Source: an uncultured Saccharospirillaceae bacterium (GTDB lineage Bacteria; Pseudomonadota; Gammaproteobacteria; Pseudomonadales; Oceanobacteraceae). From it: 64,000 bases of DNA. A program made the position numbers and the translations under genes. The DNA is taken from NCBI GenBank assembly GCA_947503895.1, contig CANNFT010000007.1, positions 230,872 through 294,871 of the forward strand, given 5' to 3'. Shown here in pieces: positions 46,728-56,665 of the stretch (position 1 is the first letter of the stretch; each line of letters starts with the position of its first letter). A model generated the notes under the pieces. The model was not told where the DNA came from. It saw nothing but the letters and a program-made list of their open reading frames with translations, and did not search any database.

Positions 46728-48176
46728 TTAGCCGACGGAGCCTTCTAGGCTGACTTCTAGCAATTTGCCAGCTTCAACCGCAAATTCCATCGGCAGCTCT
46801 TTAAATACTTCTTTACAAAATCCGTTCACAATCATCGACACCGCTTTTTCTGGGTCAAGACCGCGCTGCTGACACAAGAACATTTGGTCGTCACTTACTT
46901 TAGACGTCGTTGCTTCATGTTCGATGACGGCACCCGGATGCTTGCTTTCAATATATGGGAATGTGTGTGCGCCACACTTATCACCAATGAGTAAAGAGTC
47001 GCATTGGGTGAAGTTTCGTGCGCCTTCTGCATTGGGATTCATGCGCACCAAACCACGGTAAGCATTTTGGCTTTTGCCTGCAGATATGCCCTTGGAAATA
47101 ATGGTCGACTTGGTGTTTTTGCCCAAGTGAATCATTTTGGTTCCAGTATCAGCCTGTTGATAATTGTTGGTTAAGGCAACGCTGTAAAATTCACCAATGG
47201 AATTATCACCTTTTAAGATACAACTCGGATATTTCCATGTAACAGCGGAACCGGTTTCAACTTGCGTCCATGAAACTTTGGCATTGGTATGGGCCACGGC
47301 ACGCTTGGTGACAAAGTTATAAATGCCGCCTTTGCCGTTTTCATCGCCGGGATACCAGTTTTGAACCGTGCTGTACTTAATCTCAGCGTTATCCAGTGCT
47401 ACCAGCTCCACCACCGCCGCATGCAATTGATTTTCATCTCGCATAGGCGCGGTACAGCCTTCTAAATAGCTGACATGAGACCCTTCATCCGCAATGATCA
47501 ACGTGCGCTCAAATTGGCCGGTATTCTGTTCATTGATGCGGAAGTAGGTGGATAACTCCATCGGGCAACGTACACCTTTGGGAATATAGACAAAGCTACC
47601 ATCCGAAAATACGGCACTGTTTAAGGCGGCATAGTAGTTATCACGCTGCGGAACCACTGTGCCCAAATATTTTTGCACCAGTTCTGGATGCTTATGAACA
47701 GCTTCACTTATGGGCATAAAGATAACACCAGCATCCGCCAGCTTTTCTTTAAATGTGGTGGCAACGGATACAGAGTCAAAAACAACATCCATCGCGATAT
47801 TGTTTTTTACACCCGCAAGCATTTCTTGTTCGTGTAATGGAATGCCCAACTTCTCGTATGTACGAAGCAGCTCTGGGTCAACTTCATCGAGAGATTGAGG
47901 GCCATCTTCCATACTTTTCGGTGCGGAATAATACGAGATTGCTTGAAAATCCACTTCAGGATAATGAACATGCGCCCACTTTGGCTCGTCCATTTCTTGC
48001 CAAGCATGAAACGCTTTTAAGCGCCATTCTAGCATCCACTCTGGTTCACCTTTTTTAGCAGAAATAAAACGAATGACATCATCGTTTAGTCCTGGCGGTA
48101 AGGTGTCTGATTCAATATCCGTAATGAAGCCCGCTTCATATTCGGATTTGATGTATTCGTTAATTTCTTCACTCAT
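46728..48176 (-). CDS. sufB: Fe-S cluster assembly scaffold SufB
   Basis: A 482-residue scaffold protein on which the cluster is built. It has the SufB signatures [94 protein letters not shown], and [42 protein letters not shown]. The conserved cluster-ligand candidate is the Cys in [19 protein letters not shown] start at the ATG 48174-48176, with GGAGAG about 8 nt upstream; a TTG three bases earlier is in frame. It follows iscS by 31 bp. Confidence 0.97.
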   Translation of the reverse strand: MSEEINEYIKSEYEAGFITDIESDTLPPGLNDDVIRFISAKKGEPEWMLEWRLKAFHAWQEMDEPKWAHVHYPEVDFQAISYYSAPKSMEDGPQSLDEVDPELLRTYEKLGIPLHEQEMLAGVKNNIAMDVVFDSVSVATTFKEKLADAGVIFMPISEAVHKHPELVQKYLGTVVPQRDNYYAALNSAVFSDGSFVYIPKGVRCPMELSTYFRINEQNTGQFERTLIIADEGSHVSYLEGCTAPMRDENQLHAAVVELVALDNAEIKYSTVQNWYPGDENGKGGIYNFVTKRAVAHTNAKVSWTQVETGSAVTWKYPSCILKGDNSIGEFYSVALTNNYQQADTGTKMIHLGKNTKSTIISKGISAGKSQNAYRGLVRMNPNAEGARNFTQCDSLLIGDKCGAHTFPYIESKHPGAVIEHEATTSKVSDDQMFLCQQRGLDPEKAVSMIVNGFCKEVFKELPMEFAVEAGKLLEVSLEGSVG

Positions 48177-48207
48177 CAAACTGCTCTCCGGTGTCTGGCC
48201 TGCTGAA

Positions 48208-49359
48208 TTAAGCAGCCATCCCCTTCAATCTTTTTACGGCGGTAGCGAGCTGCTGTGCCGCCTGATCTATTTCTTCTTCTGTGGTAAAGCGGCCAAAGGA
48301 AAAACGAATGGACGCATGCGCCAATTCATCATTCAGCCCAATGGCTTTTAAAACGTATGAGGGGGCCATGGTCGCACTGTTACAGGCTGATCCCGAACTC
48401 ACGGCCAATTGCGGTAATGACAACAATAGAGATTCGCCATCAACGCCTTCCACGCTTAAATTGATAATGTTAGCAACGCCATGTTGCTCGCTACCATTAC
48501 GTTGAAGGCCCGCAATAGGTTCTATCGCTCGCCAGAAACGTGCGTTAAAGGCTTGGAGTTTCGCCTCTTCGCTTTCAAACTCTTGGGTGACGATCGCAGC
48601 GGCCTCACCCATGCCCACAATTTGGTGGGTTGGTAAGGTCCCTGAACGCATGCCTCGCTCATGACCACCGCCATGAATCTGTGCGGCGATGGTGACACCC
48701 CGTTTCACGTACAATGCTCCGATGCCTTTCGGGCCATACATTTTATGTGCGGAGATGGACATCAGGTCGATCTGGTCCCGCTCAACGTCTACGACGGTTT
48801 TACCCATGGCTTGTGCAGCATCGACGTGGAATAAAACCCCTTTCGCTCGACAAAGTGCTCCAATCTCCGAGATTGGATTCACACAACCCAGTTCGTTATT
48901 TACATACATGATGGAAACAAGGATCGTGTCTGTCCGCAGGTTATTCGCGATGTCTTCAAGGGAGATTCGACCATCGGGTTGAGGGTCTAAATAGGTGACT
49001 TCGTAGCCATGCGTTTCTAGGTAGGCACAGGTATCCAGCACTGCTTTGTGCTCGATGCGACTCGTAATAATATGTTTGCCTTTATCTGCATGGGCTTCAG
49101 CCACACCTTTAATGGCTAAGTTATCGGCTTCTGTCGCACCTGAAGTCCAGACGATTTCTCTCGCATCTGCCTGAATTAAGGTCGCCACTTGCTGACGAGC
49201 ATTTTCGACGGCTTCCTCTGCTAACCAACCTAAACGATGAGAACGGGAAGCTGGGTTGCCAAAGTTGCCCTCTAATGTCAGGCATGCACTCATTTTTTCG
49301 ACAACACGGGGGTCAGCTGGTGGTGCCGCAGCGTAATCCATGTAAATGGGGTTTTGCAT
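48208..49359 (-). CDS. iscS: cysteine desulfurase, IscS (group I) type
   Basis: A 383-residue PLP enzyme with the group I loop [21 protein letters not shown] (C326) and the PLP lysine K206 in [11 protein letters not shown]. coli IscS reads SSGSACTSASLEPSYVL, so this is the IscS/NifS type and not SufS. IscS supplies sulfur for Fe-S clusters, thiamine and tRNA thiolation. There is no iscU, hscA, hscB or fdx nearby: the ISC scaffold genes are replaced by sufBCD. It follows iscR by 25 bp. Confidence 0.93.
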   Translation of the reverse strand: MQNPIYMDYAAAPPADPRVVEKMSACLTLEGNFGNPASRSHRLGWLAEEAVENARQQVATLIQADAREIVWTSGATEADNLAIKGVAEAHADKGKHIITSRIEHKAVLDTCAYLETHGYEVTYLDPQPDGRISLEDIANNLRTDTILVSIMYVNNELGCVNPISEIGALCRAKGVLFHVDAAQAMGKTVVDVERDQIDLMSISAHKMYGPKGIGALYVKRGVTIAAQIHGGGHERGMRSGTLPTHQIVGMGEAAAIVTQEFESEEAKLQAFNARFWRAIEPIAGLQRNGSEQHGVANIINLSVEGVDGESLLLSLPQLAVSSGSACNSATMAPSYVLKAIGLNDELAHASIRFSFGRFTTEEEIDQAAQQLATAVKRLKGMAA

Positions 49360-49384
49360 ATCAGCCTCTAGTGGTGGATATCAA

Positions 49385-49873
49385 TCAGGCAGAAGTCATC
49401 TGAATGAGTGCTTCAGTACTGTTGTCTTGTTGCTGCACTCGTTCATCCTGACGTTTTGCAACATCGAGAATATCTTGGCGATTCACCAAGTCATTGAGCG
49501 AAATATCATTCAAAAAAGCGTGTATCTGGCGACTTAAGTCCTGCCAAAGATGATGGGTTAAACATTGGTCCCCATCTTGGCAATCCCCTTTGCCTAGGCA
49601 GCGCGTCGCATCCATGGATTCATTCACCGCGTCGACTACTTGAGCGACACTGATGTCTTGCTCGTGGCGAGCGAGTCTGTAACCACCACCCGGCCCACGC
49701 ACCGAGCAAACCAATTCGTTTCTTCTTAATTTGGCAAACAGTTGCTCTAAATAGGAAAGTGAAATTCCTTGGCGACCTGAAATATCATTCAAACTAACAG
49801 GCTTTTGTTGCCCGTGGATTGCCAAATCCAGCATTGCTGTCACCGCATAGCGGCCTTTTGTCGTCAATCGCAT
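49385..49873 (-). CDS. iscR: Fe-S cluster-sensing regulator IscR (Rrf2 family)
   Basis: A 162-residue Rrf2-family repressor with a [2Fe-2S] site. [69 protein letters not shown] is the winged helix. The cluster cysteines lie in [13 protein letters not shown] (C92, C98, C104), with a His just after. I chose the ATG at 49871-49873; the open frame to 49930 lies inside the promoter. It is the first gene of the isc/suf cluster and shows autoregulation sites immediately upstream. Confidence 0.96.
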   Translation of the reverse strand: MRLTTKGRYAVTAMLDLAIHGQQKPVSLNDISGRQGISLSYLEQLFAKLRRNELVCSVRGPGGGYRLARHEQDISVAQVVDAVNESMDATRCLGKGDCQDGDQCLTHHLWQDLSRQIHAFLNDISLNDLVNRQDILDVAKRQDERVQQQDNSTEALIQMTSA

Positions 49874-49910
49874 GACTGCTTCCCTCAAAGCGCGAGCCTT
49901 GAGTATGATA

Positions 49911-49959
49911 ATTCCGACTATTATAGTCAAGTATTTACCCGACTAAAACAGTAGGTCTT
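49911..49959 (-). promoter_or_regulatory. iscR promoter with two IscR type-1-like sites
   Basis: On the minus strand a site of the ATACTTGACTATAATAGTC type lies at 49911-49934 and overlaps the -35 TTGACT, with a -10 CATACT 17 bp later. A second copy with the half AGTCGGGTA lies at 49936-49959. Compared with the E. coli type-1 consensus (recalled ATASYYGACTRWWWYAGTCRRSTA), the two match about 21 and 20 of 24 positions. IscR would repress its own operon from here. Confidence 0.75.
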
Positions 49960-50194
49960 TCATTCAGTTATCCACAGCTCAATGCGCTAAACAGGTCGAA
50001 CCCAGTGGTCTAGAGGTGATCGCGAAGGGCGTGTGGTCAATGTCCAAAAAAGACGGGCGCAGATTGTAGCAGAATTGATCAGATTTGTGGGGGCGATATT
50101 TAGGGGTCATCGCAAATAACTTAGCCATCGGCAAGCGAAATACAGAGGAGGACGATCAAAGCGCCTCCCCCGTGTTTCTTAGGCATATGCTCAC

Positions 50195-50974
50195 TTACAG
50201 TGTTGATTCTGGCGTTTTGACCACTTCCGTGACCAATTCATCCTTCAACTCAGGCAGCGAACCATCGCATTCGGTGCGCCCTAGCTCGCATAAGGCATGG
50301 CTCATGCGATCAATCTTGGCGTCAACTGCATGCATATGGTCAAGCATATTGTGGATAGAGCGGGCGATTGGGTCTGGCATTTCATCCGTCATGCCGTAAG
50401 CATCGAACCCCATTTTATCGGCAATGGCCTTACGACGACGATTCACTTCATCTCCGGCCTCTGCCCTCACAATTATGCGACCCGGAATGCCCACAACCGT
50501 GGCTCCTTGCGGAACGTCCTTGGTCACTACGGCATTTGAACCAACCCGACCATCTTTGCCGACGGTGATGGGCCCCAAAACTTTTGCGCCGGCACCGACG
50601 ACCACGCCGTCTCGCAACGTTGGATGTCGCTTACCTTTATTCCAGCTCGTACCGCCAAGCGTCACACCGTGATAAAGCGTGACATCATCCCCAATTTCTG
50701 CTGTTTCTCCGATGACTACGCCCATGCCATGATCAATAAAGAATCGTCGGCCAATGGTAGCACCAGGATGAATTTCGATACCGGTAAACCAGCGGCTGAA
50801 GAAAGATATACAGCGCGCAATGTATTGTAAGCCTCGCGTCCAACACCAATTCGCCAATCGGTAATGCAGAAGTGCATGCAGCCCAGGATAGGTCGTTAAC
50901 ACCTCGAATGTATTACGAGCCGCTGGATCACGGTCGAATACACATCGGATGTCCTCACGAATCTGCTTAAACAC
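50195..50974 (-). CDS. cysE: serine O-acetyltransferase
   Basis: A 259-residue CysE that makes O-acetylserine for cysteine synthesis. The N-terminal helical domain is followed by the left-handed beta-helix with hexapeptide repeats ([72 protein letters not shown]). The catalytic His/Asp lie in [13 protein letters not shown] roughly 80-residue C-terminal extension follows. It lies 2 bp after trmJ and ahead of the iscR operon, an order also seen in E. coli relatives and pseudomonads. It supplies cysteine to the desulfurases. Confidence 0.96.
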   Translation of the reverse strand: MFKQIREDIRCVFDRDPAARNTFEVLTTYPGLHALLHYRLANWCWTRGLQYIARCISFFSRWFTGIEIHPGATIGRRFFIDHGMGVVIGETAEIGDDVTLYHGVTLGGTSWNKGKRHPTLRDGVVVGAGAKVLGPITVGKDGRVGSNAVVTKDVPQGATVVGIPGRIIVRAEAGDEVNRRRKAIADKMGFDAYGMTDEMPDPIARSIHNMLDHMHAVDAKIDRMSHALCELGRTECDGSLPELKDELVTEVVKTPESTL

Positions 50975-50976
50975 AG

Positions 50977-51807
50977 TTACTCCTTATTTAAATCTGAACT
51001 TGAAGCTGCCTGAGACGCAACTCGCTCCGAGGCATCCGACTTTTGCGCACGCCCCATCATTTTCAGTACACCACGCAATATATTGATTTCAACTTTATCT
51101 GGCGCAGCGCGTTGAAATAAACGACGTAATTTTGGCATCAACTGTTTCGGGTTATTAGGATCAAGAAACTCAATATCCACGAGTGTCGACTCCAAGTGTG
51201 TAAAGAAACTATTCAATTCACCCTGATTTGCCAATTCGTGATCCCAATTGACGCCCCATGTACCATCGTAGGCAGCATCGAGTTGGTCTTGCGCATCCAA
51301 CACGGCCATGCGCATTTCATAAGTTAAGACCTGAACCGCAGCGGCTACATTTAAGGAAGCGTAGTCAGGGTTGGTGGGAATATGAACATGCACATGGCAT
51401 TGCGCCAACTCTTCGTTGGTCAAACCTGTGCGCTCACGTCCAAATACCAGCGCAATTCGATTATTGGCCCGCATCGCTTCAACCGCCTTGCTAGAGGCCT
51501 TCCGCGGATGCATCAGCGGCCAAGGTAAAGAGCGAGAGCGCGCACTGGCACCAAATACGACCCCGCAGTCTGCGGTGGCTTCTTCCAGCGTGGCCACAAC
51601 CTTTGCTTGCTCAAACACATCTGTTGCCCCAGAGGAACGCGCTTCCGCGATTTCATAGGTCTCCGCCGATGGTTTACCGTCTTCGTATCCTTTCGGGTCA
51701 ACTAGGACTAAATCCTGTAAGCCCATGGTTTTCATTGCTCTTGCTGCCGCGCCAATATTGCCCGGATGGGAGGTATTGATCAGTACGACCCGAATCTGAT
51801 CCAACAT
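50977..51807 (-). CDS. trmJ: tRNA (cytidine/uridine-2'-O-)-methyltransferase TrmJ
   Basis: A 276-residue SpoU-type methyltransferase that modifies position 32 of several tRNAs. The start [38 protein letters not shown] is the TrmJ opening. The SAM-binding knot is shown by [20 protein letters not shown] and [23 protein letters not shown] take the ATG at 51805-51807; the open frame to 51837 has no support. It diverges from suhB and is followed by cysE 2 bp later. Confidence 0.95.
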   Translation of the reverse strand: MLDQIRVVLINTSHPGNIGAAARAMKTMGLQDLVLVDPKGYEDGKPSAETYEIAEARSSGATDVFEQAKVVATLEEATADCGVVFGASARSRSLPWPLMHPRKASSKAVEAMRANNRIALVFGRERTGLTNEELAQCHVHVHIPTNPDYASLNVAAAVQVLTYEMRMAVLDAQDQLDAAYDGTWGVNWDHELANQGELNSFFTHLESTLVDIEFLDPNNPKQLMPKLRRLFQRAAPDKVEINILRGVLKMMGRAQKSDASERVASQAASSSDLNKE

Positions 51808-51930
51808 AGTGTGAGTGACCACCTGAACTATTCTCATAAAAGTTTACATAGTGTACCCATAAGATGTACGTCTCTGGGAAACTTTTTGATATACTGCGCG
51901 GTTCCCCACCCAGTGAGTGTTTTAGCAGAT

Positions 51931-52713
51931 ATGCAACCAATGGTAAGTATTGCCCTGCGTGTTTTGAGGGAAGCCGGCGAAGAACTGGTACACGCAGTCG
52001 AGCGATTTGATTTTGAACGCGCGTCCGACCAAGAGATCAGCAAGTTTATCGCTGATAGCAGTATTGGCACTGAAAAGCAGATCATCTTTAAGCTGCGTAA
52101 GCACTTTCAGGACGATAACTTCCAAGGCCGCGAAACCGGTACTCATGCGCGTAACCCTGACGCGAATGCAGTCTGGTTGATTAATCCAATGGCGGGTAAA
52201 GACAATTTCCGCAGCGGACTTCCCTTATACAGCTTGGTGCTTGTTCACCAAGTAAACGGTAAAACCGAGCATGCGCTCATCGTGAACCCCGCTACGGGCG
52301 AAGAGTTTACGGCGACCCGTGGCCGCGGTGCCGAGATGAATGGCCGACGCATTCGCACGAGTGATCGCGCGAAGCTTAGCCAAGCGATCCTTGGTATCAA
52401 GTTTCCGGGTATCGCAGACAGCGAACGCAATGATCGCTTGCGCGAGCGAATCGGTAAGCTTACCACGCAAACGCGAATGATTCGTGCACTCGGCAATGAT
52501 GCGCTCACCATGGCCCACGTTGCTGCCGGACACATTGATGCCGCTTGGTTAGGTGATGTTGATGAGTTCAGCTTAGAGGCCGGTGCTCTGATGGCGAAAG
52601 AAGCAGGTTGTTTGATCACTGACTTCAGTGGCGGGCACGATGCGATGACGCAACGCGATGTGATCGTTTCAAATGCGAAGCTTTTGAAGGGTGTATTGCA
52701 GGGTAGCCTGTAA
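51931..52713 (+). CDS. suhB: SuhB-like protein with lost phosphatase active site
   Basis: A 260-residue inositol monophosphatase family protein, homologous to SuhB by its opening (MQPMVSIALRVLREAGEELV), by GEEFTATRGRGAEMNGRRIRTS, and by its place next to trmJ. The metal-binding residues are gone. DPLDGT of the family is NPMAGK (86-90, D84 to N and D87 to A in E. coli numbering), EESG is RETG, the VTNVD segment is degenerate, and PWD-AAG near the C-terminus is DEFSLEAG. The enzyme therefore should not hydrolyse inositol phosphate. It may keep the moonlighting role of SuhB in rRNA transcription antitermination. I use the ATG at 51931. Confidence 0.9.
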   Translation: MQPMVSIALRVLREAGEELVHAVERFDFERASDQEISKFIADSSIGTEKQIIFKLRKHFQDDNFQGRETGTHARNPDANAVWLINPMAGKDNFRSGLPLYSLVLVHQVNGKTEHALIVNPATGEEFTATRGRGAEMNGRRIRTSDRAKLSQAILGIKFPGIADSERNDRLRERIGKLTTQTRMIRALGNDALTMAHVAAGHIDAAWLGDVDEFSLEAGALMAKEAGCLITDFSGGHDAMTQRDVIVSNAKLLKGVLQGSL

Positions 52714-52748
52714 TTTTCTCTGATAAAGAACGGCTTCATCGTTGTATA

Positions 52749-52779
52749 TAAAAAAAGCAGCTATTAGCTGCTTTTTTTA
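52749..52779 (+). terminator. terminator after suhB
   Basis: AAAAAAGCAGCT (52751-52762) / AGCTGCTTTTTT with a short ATT loop. Strong, with T/A runs on both sides. Confidence 0.92.
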
Positions 52780-52886
52780 TTCGCTAAATTTCTAGCTTAC
52801 CGATTATTCACCGTTCATACTGGCCCAAATAAGCCAATATCAGCCTATACTCAAAAGACAAGACATGGCTGACCGAGGCTGAAACG

Positions 52887-53036
52887 ATGAAGCATTGGAT
52901 AAAACTACTGACTCAATTTTTCACACAGCTCGCCGAATCTCAACACACCCAGCCCATTCCCATACATGCTACACGCTCGCTCAACTCAAAAGGTGTTCGA
53001 CTGCATCGTCGAAACCGGTCGTCCGTGGCACGATAA
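52887..53036 (+). CDS. possible small protein (49 aa)
   Basis: An ATG at 52887, 9 nt behind GAGG, opens a 49-codon frame: MKHWIKLLTQFFTQLAESQHTQ..., which becomes basic (RLHRRNRSSVAR) at the end. No family was recognised. The start context is good, but the evidence is only the ribosome-binding site and a plausible amphipathic N-terminus. Confidence 0.3.
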   Translation: MKHWIKLLTQFFTQLAESQHTQPIPIHATRSLNSKGVRLHRRNRSSVAR

Positions 53037-53078
53037 GCTATTAATTTGACCTGAAGCAGGTGAAGAAACCACCGCCCC

Positions 53079-54188
53079 TTATGCTTTGTGCTCCCTTGCA
53101 AGATAGTCGTGACTTTGCATTTCGAGCATTCTGGACGTCGTGCGTTGAAATTCAAATTCCAATTTACCACTACCGTAAATATCTGGAATAGCCGCATCTG
53201 CTGACATAATAACTTTTACACCACGATCATAAAATTCGTCGATTAAATTAATAAAGCGTCGCGCCAAATCATCGTTTTTTACATCCATTTTTGGCACATT
53301 GGATATTAAAATTGCGTGAAATAAACGGCCCATTTCAATGTAATCATTTTGCGATCTTGGCCCATCGCACAATGCATTAAATTCAAACCAAGCAATGTCA
53401 TCGCACACTGATTTAGCTGGAATTAATCGCCCTAATATTTCCACACTGACATTTTCCTCAAGGTGCGCAGCGTCGGGAATTAATTGATCAAAACTTTTTT
53501 GCAGGCTGCTTTCCGCAGTACTATCTAATGGGTAATGATACAACTCGGCTTGCTCAAGTGTACGCAGTCGGTAGTCCACACCACTGTCAACGTTCACCAC
53601 CTCTGTGAATTGGTTCAATAATTTGATGGCGGGCATAAATCGGTCACGCTGCAAGCCGTTCTCATACAAACCATCGGGGACAATATTTGAAGTCGCGACC
53701 AGTGTGACACCACGTGCAAATAATTCTTGCATCAGGCCACCGAGTATCATCGCATCACCAATGTCAGAAACAAAAAACTCATCAAAACAAATGACTCGGG
53801 CTTCATCAGCTATTTTGTCAGCAATGACGGTTAATGGATTTTTTGCCCCCACTAACTGTGTTAAATCACCGTGAACACGCTGCATAAATCGATGGAAGTG
53901 CGTTCGCATTTTTTGATCAAACGGTAGCGTGTCGTAAAAAGTATCCACAAGATACGTTTTACCACGACCCACGCCCCCCCAAAAATACAGGCCTTTAACT
54001 GGCTCGGCTTTATGACCGGTGAGCTTTCGCGCCCATTTCTTAATCGCAGACTGATTTTGCTCGACTTGATATGCCGCCACCAAATCGTCGTATAAACGCT
54101 GTAAATGCTTGACCGCCAGTTCTTGCGCAGCATCGTAGGAAAAGTCGTCTCGCTCGAGATCTTTACGGTAACTTTCAAGTGGCGTCAT
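53079..54188 (-). CDS. zapE: cell division protein ZapE (AFG1-like ATPase)
   Basis: A 369-residue AAA-type ATPase. ZapE is an inner-membrane-associated cell-division factor that acts on FtsZ rings under stress. The Walker A is GGVGRGKT (71-78), Walker B RVICFDEFFVSDIGDAMI, then TLVATSNIVPDGLYENGLQRDRFMPAI with sensor motifs, and the closing ARRFINLIDEFYDRGVKVI. It lies convergent to suhB and upstream of the alpha/beta hydrolase gene on the same strand, 183 bp apart. Confidence 0.95.
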   Translation of the reverse strand: MTPLESYRKDLERDDFSYDAAQELAVKHLQRLYDDLVAAYQVEQNQSAIKKWARKLTGHKAEPVKGLYFWGGVGRGKTYLVDTFYDTLPFDQKMRTHFHRFMQRVHGDLTQLVGAKNPLTVIADKIADEARVICFDEFFVSDIGDAMILGGLMQELFARGVTLVATSNIVPDGLYENGLQRDRFMPAIKLLNQFTEVVNVDSGVDYRLRTLEQAELYHYPLDSTAESSLQKSFDQLIPDAAHLEENVSVEILGRLIPAKSVCDDIAWFEFNALCDGPRSQNDYIEMGRLFHAILISNVPKMDVKNDDLARRFINLIDEFYDRGVKVIMSADAAIPDIYGSGKLEFEFQRTTSRMLEMQSHDYLAREHKA

Positions 54189-54371
54189 ATGCGTACTAGC
54201 CTGTCTGGCGGCCTCGATGTTTGAAGGCTGTATGAATCAGATAATAAACTGGGCCGCCAATGTACAGATTCAGCATAATGAAGGCAACATTTGACCGATC
54301 CAGGGCAGCCCCTCTTCCTTAGCTAACCTTAGATGGAAATTTTTAATCCGCGGTGAATTTCCAAAGAGTGC

Positions 54372-55004
54372 TTATAAAACAGCCGCAATGCTATCCATAA
54401 CTTTTGCACGCAATTCTAAAAGTCGCCCATGAAAAAAGTGTCCGGCCTCTTCCATTTCAATTAAGTCTACGGGCGGATAGAGCTGGCCCGCCCAGTCCAA
54501 CACGCCATCAACTGGAACAATTTCGTCTGCATTACCAATTACGACAGTCGTTGGACATACCATTGGTTCCGCCTGATCATAAGGGAAATTGGCCACCGAT
54601 GGCGCTATCAGCAATAAATGCTCTGGCGTTTGATGCCCTTGTTCATCCCAGTCATGTGCTGCCTGAGCGGCCACATACGAGCCAAAACTAAAACCCGCTA
54701 CGAATATATGTTCTGGCGATTGTTGATTCATCACCCAATGCATCACTGCTAAACAATCTTGAGTTTCACCACGTGCATTGTCATATTCTCCAGCACTATG
54801 GCCAATTCCTCTAAAATTAAACCGGACGACATTAATACCGGATAATTCGTATGCCTTCGCCAATGTCGTCACCACTTTGTTGCTCATCGTGCCGCCGAAT
54901 TGCGGGTGCGGATGGCAGACCACCGCCCAACGATGACTCCCCTCGACCCGGTGCATACAAGCCTCAAGTGGCCCTACCGGACCTTCGATAAACAATGTTT
55001 CCAT
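54372..55004 (-). CDS. alpha/beta hydrolase (dienelactone-hydrolase-like)
   Basis: A 210-residue cytoplasmic hydrolase. The nucleophile elbow is GFSFGSY with S106, the oxyanion-side motif is CHPHPQFGGT (30-39), the acid is probably D in IGNADEIVPVDG, and the His lies in EAGHFFHG. This pattern (CHPHP..GGT, FNFRGIGxSxG, GFSFGS) belongs to a widespread uncharacterised alpha/beta-hydrolase group found in most gammaproteobacteria. Substrate unknown. It diverges from zapG (yhcB). Confidence 0.9.
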   Translation of the reverse strand: METLFIEGPVGPLEACMHRVEGSHRWAVVCHPHPQFGGTMSNKVVTTLAKAYELSGINVVRFNFRGIGHSAGEYDNARGETQDCLAVMHWVMNQQSPEHIFVAGFSFGSYVAAQAAHDWDEQGHQTPEHLLLIAPSVANFPYDQAEPMVCPTTVVIGNADEIVPVDGVLDWAGQLYPPVDLIEMEEAGHFFHGRLLELRAKVMDSIAAVL

Positions 55005-55112
55005 GACAACCTTTTTAATCGCTTTTTAGTTGACTGCCGAACTGGATGTTGCAAGCAATCCAAGAGGATTATAGAGTGGGGCAAATAAGGACACAGAACA
55101 AGAGGTAGGGTG

Positions 55113-55523
55113 ATGGGGATTCAATTTGTATCCAGTTTGCTGATATTTGTTGTTGGCGTGGGCATTGGCGTATTGCTCCAGCGTTATATCCTCGGGCGTC
55201 GCAATACAGTGACGAAAATGGAAGCCGAGCTCACTCAGATGCGCAATGAGAAACTGCAAACTCAAGATTCATTGCAACAGCATTTCGACCAAACGGCACA
55301 CCTCGCTAATTCTATGACTGACAGCTACAAAGCACTCTACGACCACTTAGCGAAAGGCTCTGATCAATTCACTTCTGCACCACTTGAAGATTTACGTGAC
55401 GCGCTCTCTGAAAGCAAACACTCACTTACCTCTGAGCCTAATAAAAATAGTCTAGAAGAAGAACTCACTGATCAGGCATTGGATGAGGCAGGACTGGTTC
55501 GAGAAGCCGACAAAACACACTAG
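55113..55523 (+). CDS. zapG: YhcB/ZapG-type DUF1043 membrane protein
   Basis: A 136-residue protein with one N-terminal membrane span (FVSSLLIFVVGVGIGVLLQRYI) and a cytoplasmic coiled coil (ELTQMRNEKLQTQDSLQQHFDQTAHLANSMTDSYKALYDHLAKG). This is the YhcB pattern; YhcB interacts with divisome and elongasome components. I start at the ATG at 55113 rather than the GTG one codon earlier, with AGAGG upstream. It is followed by cysD at 121 bp, an arrangement also found in pseudomonads. Confidence 0.9.
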   Translation: MGIQFVSSLLIFVVGVGIGVLLQRYILGRRNTVTKMEAELTQMRNEKLQTQDSLQQHFDQTAHLANSMTDSYKALYDHLAKGSDQFTSAPLEDLRDALSESKHSLTSEPNKNSLEEELTDQALDEAGLVREADKTH

Positions 55524-55644
55524 ACAATCGGGCTATAAGCGGCATATCCATATTAGATTTTCATATAAGCTATTCTCTTCTTATGCCCACCACACGCTGG
55601 TATAGTACGGCCAACTTAATATATGTAGGCTGTGGGCGTGTGGT

Positions 55645-56553
55645 ATGTCTGACTATAACCTGACTCATTTAAAACAGCTTGAAGCTGAAAGTATTCACAT
55701 TATTCGTGAAGTGGCAGCCGAGTTTGATAATCCTGTAATGATGTATTCCGTGGGTAAAGACAGCGCCGTCATGCTGCATCTTGCTCGCAAAGCATTTGCA
55801 CCTGGAATTCCTCCTTTCCCGCTTTTGCATGTGGACACCACATGGAAATTCAAAGAAATGATCCAGTTCCGTGATCACATGGCGAAAACATCTGGTATGG
55901 AACTGCTCGTTCATATCAACCAAGAAGGTGTTGAGCAAGGTGTTGGACCATTCACCCATGGCTCCAGCAAACATACCGATATTATGAAAACCCAAGGGTT
56001 AAAGCAGGCACTCAATAAATACAAATTTGATGCTGCATTCGGTGGTGCACGACGCGACGAAGAAAAATCTCGAGCAAAAGAGCGCGTATATTCATTCCGT
56101 GACCAGAACCACAGGTGGGATCCAAAAAACCAACGCCCTGAACTTTGGAATATATACAACGGTAACGTGAACAAAGGCGAGAGTATCCGAGTATTTCCGC
56201 TATCAAACTGGACTGAACTGGATATTTGGCAATATATCTACTTAGAAAACATTGAGATTCCTGGGTTGTACCTTGCTGAGAAGCGCCCCGTCGTCGAGCG
56301 TGATGGCATGTTGATCATGGTCGATGATGATCGGATGCCCTTAAAAGAAGGCGAAGTGCCTGAAGAAAAAATGGTGCGATTCAGAACCCTTGGATGCTAC
56401 CCGCTCACAGGTGCCGTCGAATCTGACGCAGCCACATTACCGGATATCATCCAAGAAATGTTGCTTACCACGACCTCAGAGCGACAAGGTCGTGCCATTG
56501 ACCATGATTCTTCAGGATCGATGGAAAAGAAAAAGCAAGAAGGTTATTTCTAA
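55645..56553 (+). CDS. cysD: sulfate adenylyltransferase subunit 2
   Basis: A 302-residue PAPS-reductase-fold enzyme that adenylates sulfate to APS together with CysN. It holds [21 protein letters not shown] (P-loop-like SxGKDS), [28 protein letters not shown], and [18 protein letters not shown]. It starts the cysDN operon; cysN follows 112 bp later. Sulfur produced here feeds cysteine and so the Fe-S genes 6 kb away. Confidence 0.97.
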   Translation: MSDYNLTHLKQLEAESIHIIREVAAEFDNPVMMYSVGKDSAVMLHLARKAFAPGIPPFPLLHVDTTWKFKEMIQFRDHMAKTSGMELLVHINQEGVEQGVGPFTHGSSKHTDIMKTQGLKQALNKYKFDAAFGGARRDEEKSRAKERVYSFRDQNHRWDPKNQRPELWNIYNGNVNKGESIRVFPLSNWTELDIWQYIYLENIEIPGLYLAEKRPVVERDGMLIMVDDDRMPLKEGEVPEEKMVRFRTLGCYPLTGAVESDAATLPDIIQEMLLTTTSERQGRAIDHDSSGSMEKKKQEGYF

Positions 56554-56665
56554 TTGCTCAAAAAGACTGAACAAGCTCGGCTAGCGTTTATGTATTTTTC
56601 AGGCCGAGCCATTTGAATTTTTAACACTGGTATTATTTTATCAGTGAGTCGTTAGAGGCTAAAAA

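Larger units (their letters stand above)
52714..53078. other. intergenic region between suhB and zapE
   Basis: About 365 bp containing the suhB terminator and a possible 49-codon frame (52887-53036). The genes on either side converge. Confidence 0.5.
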
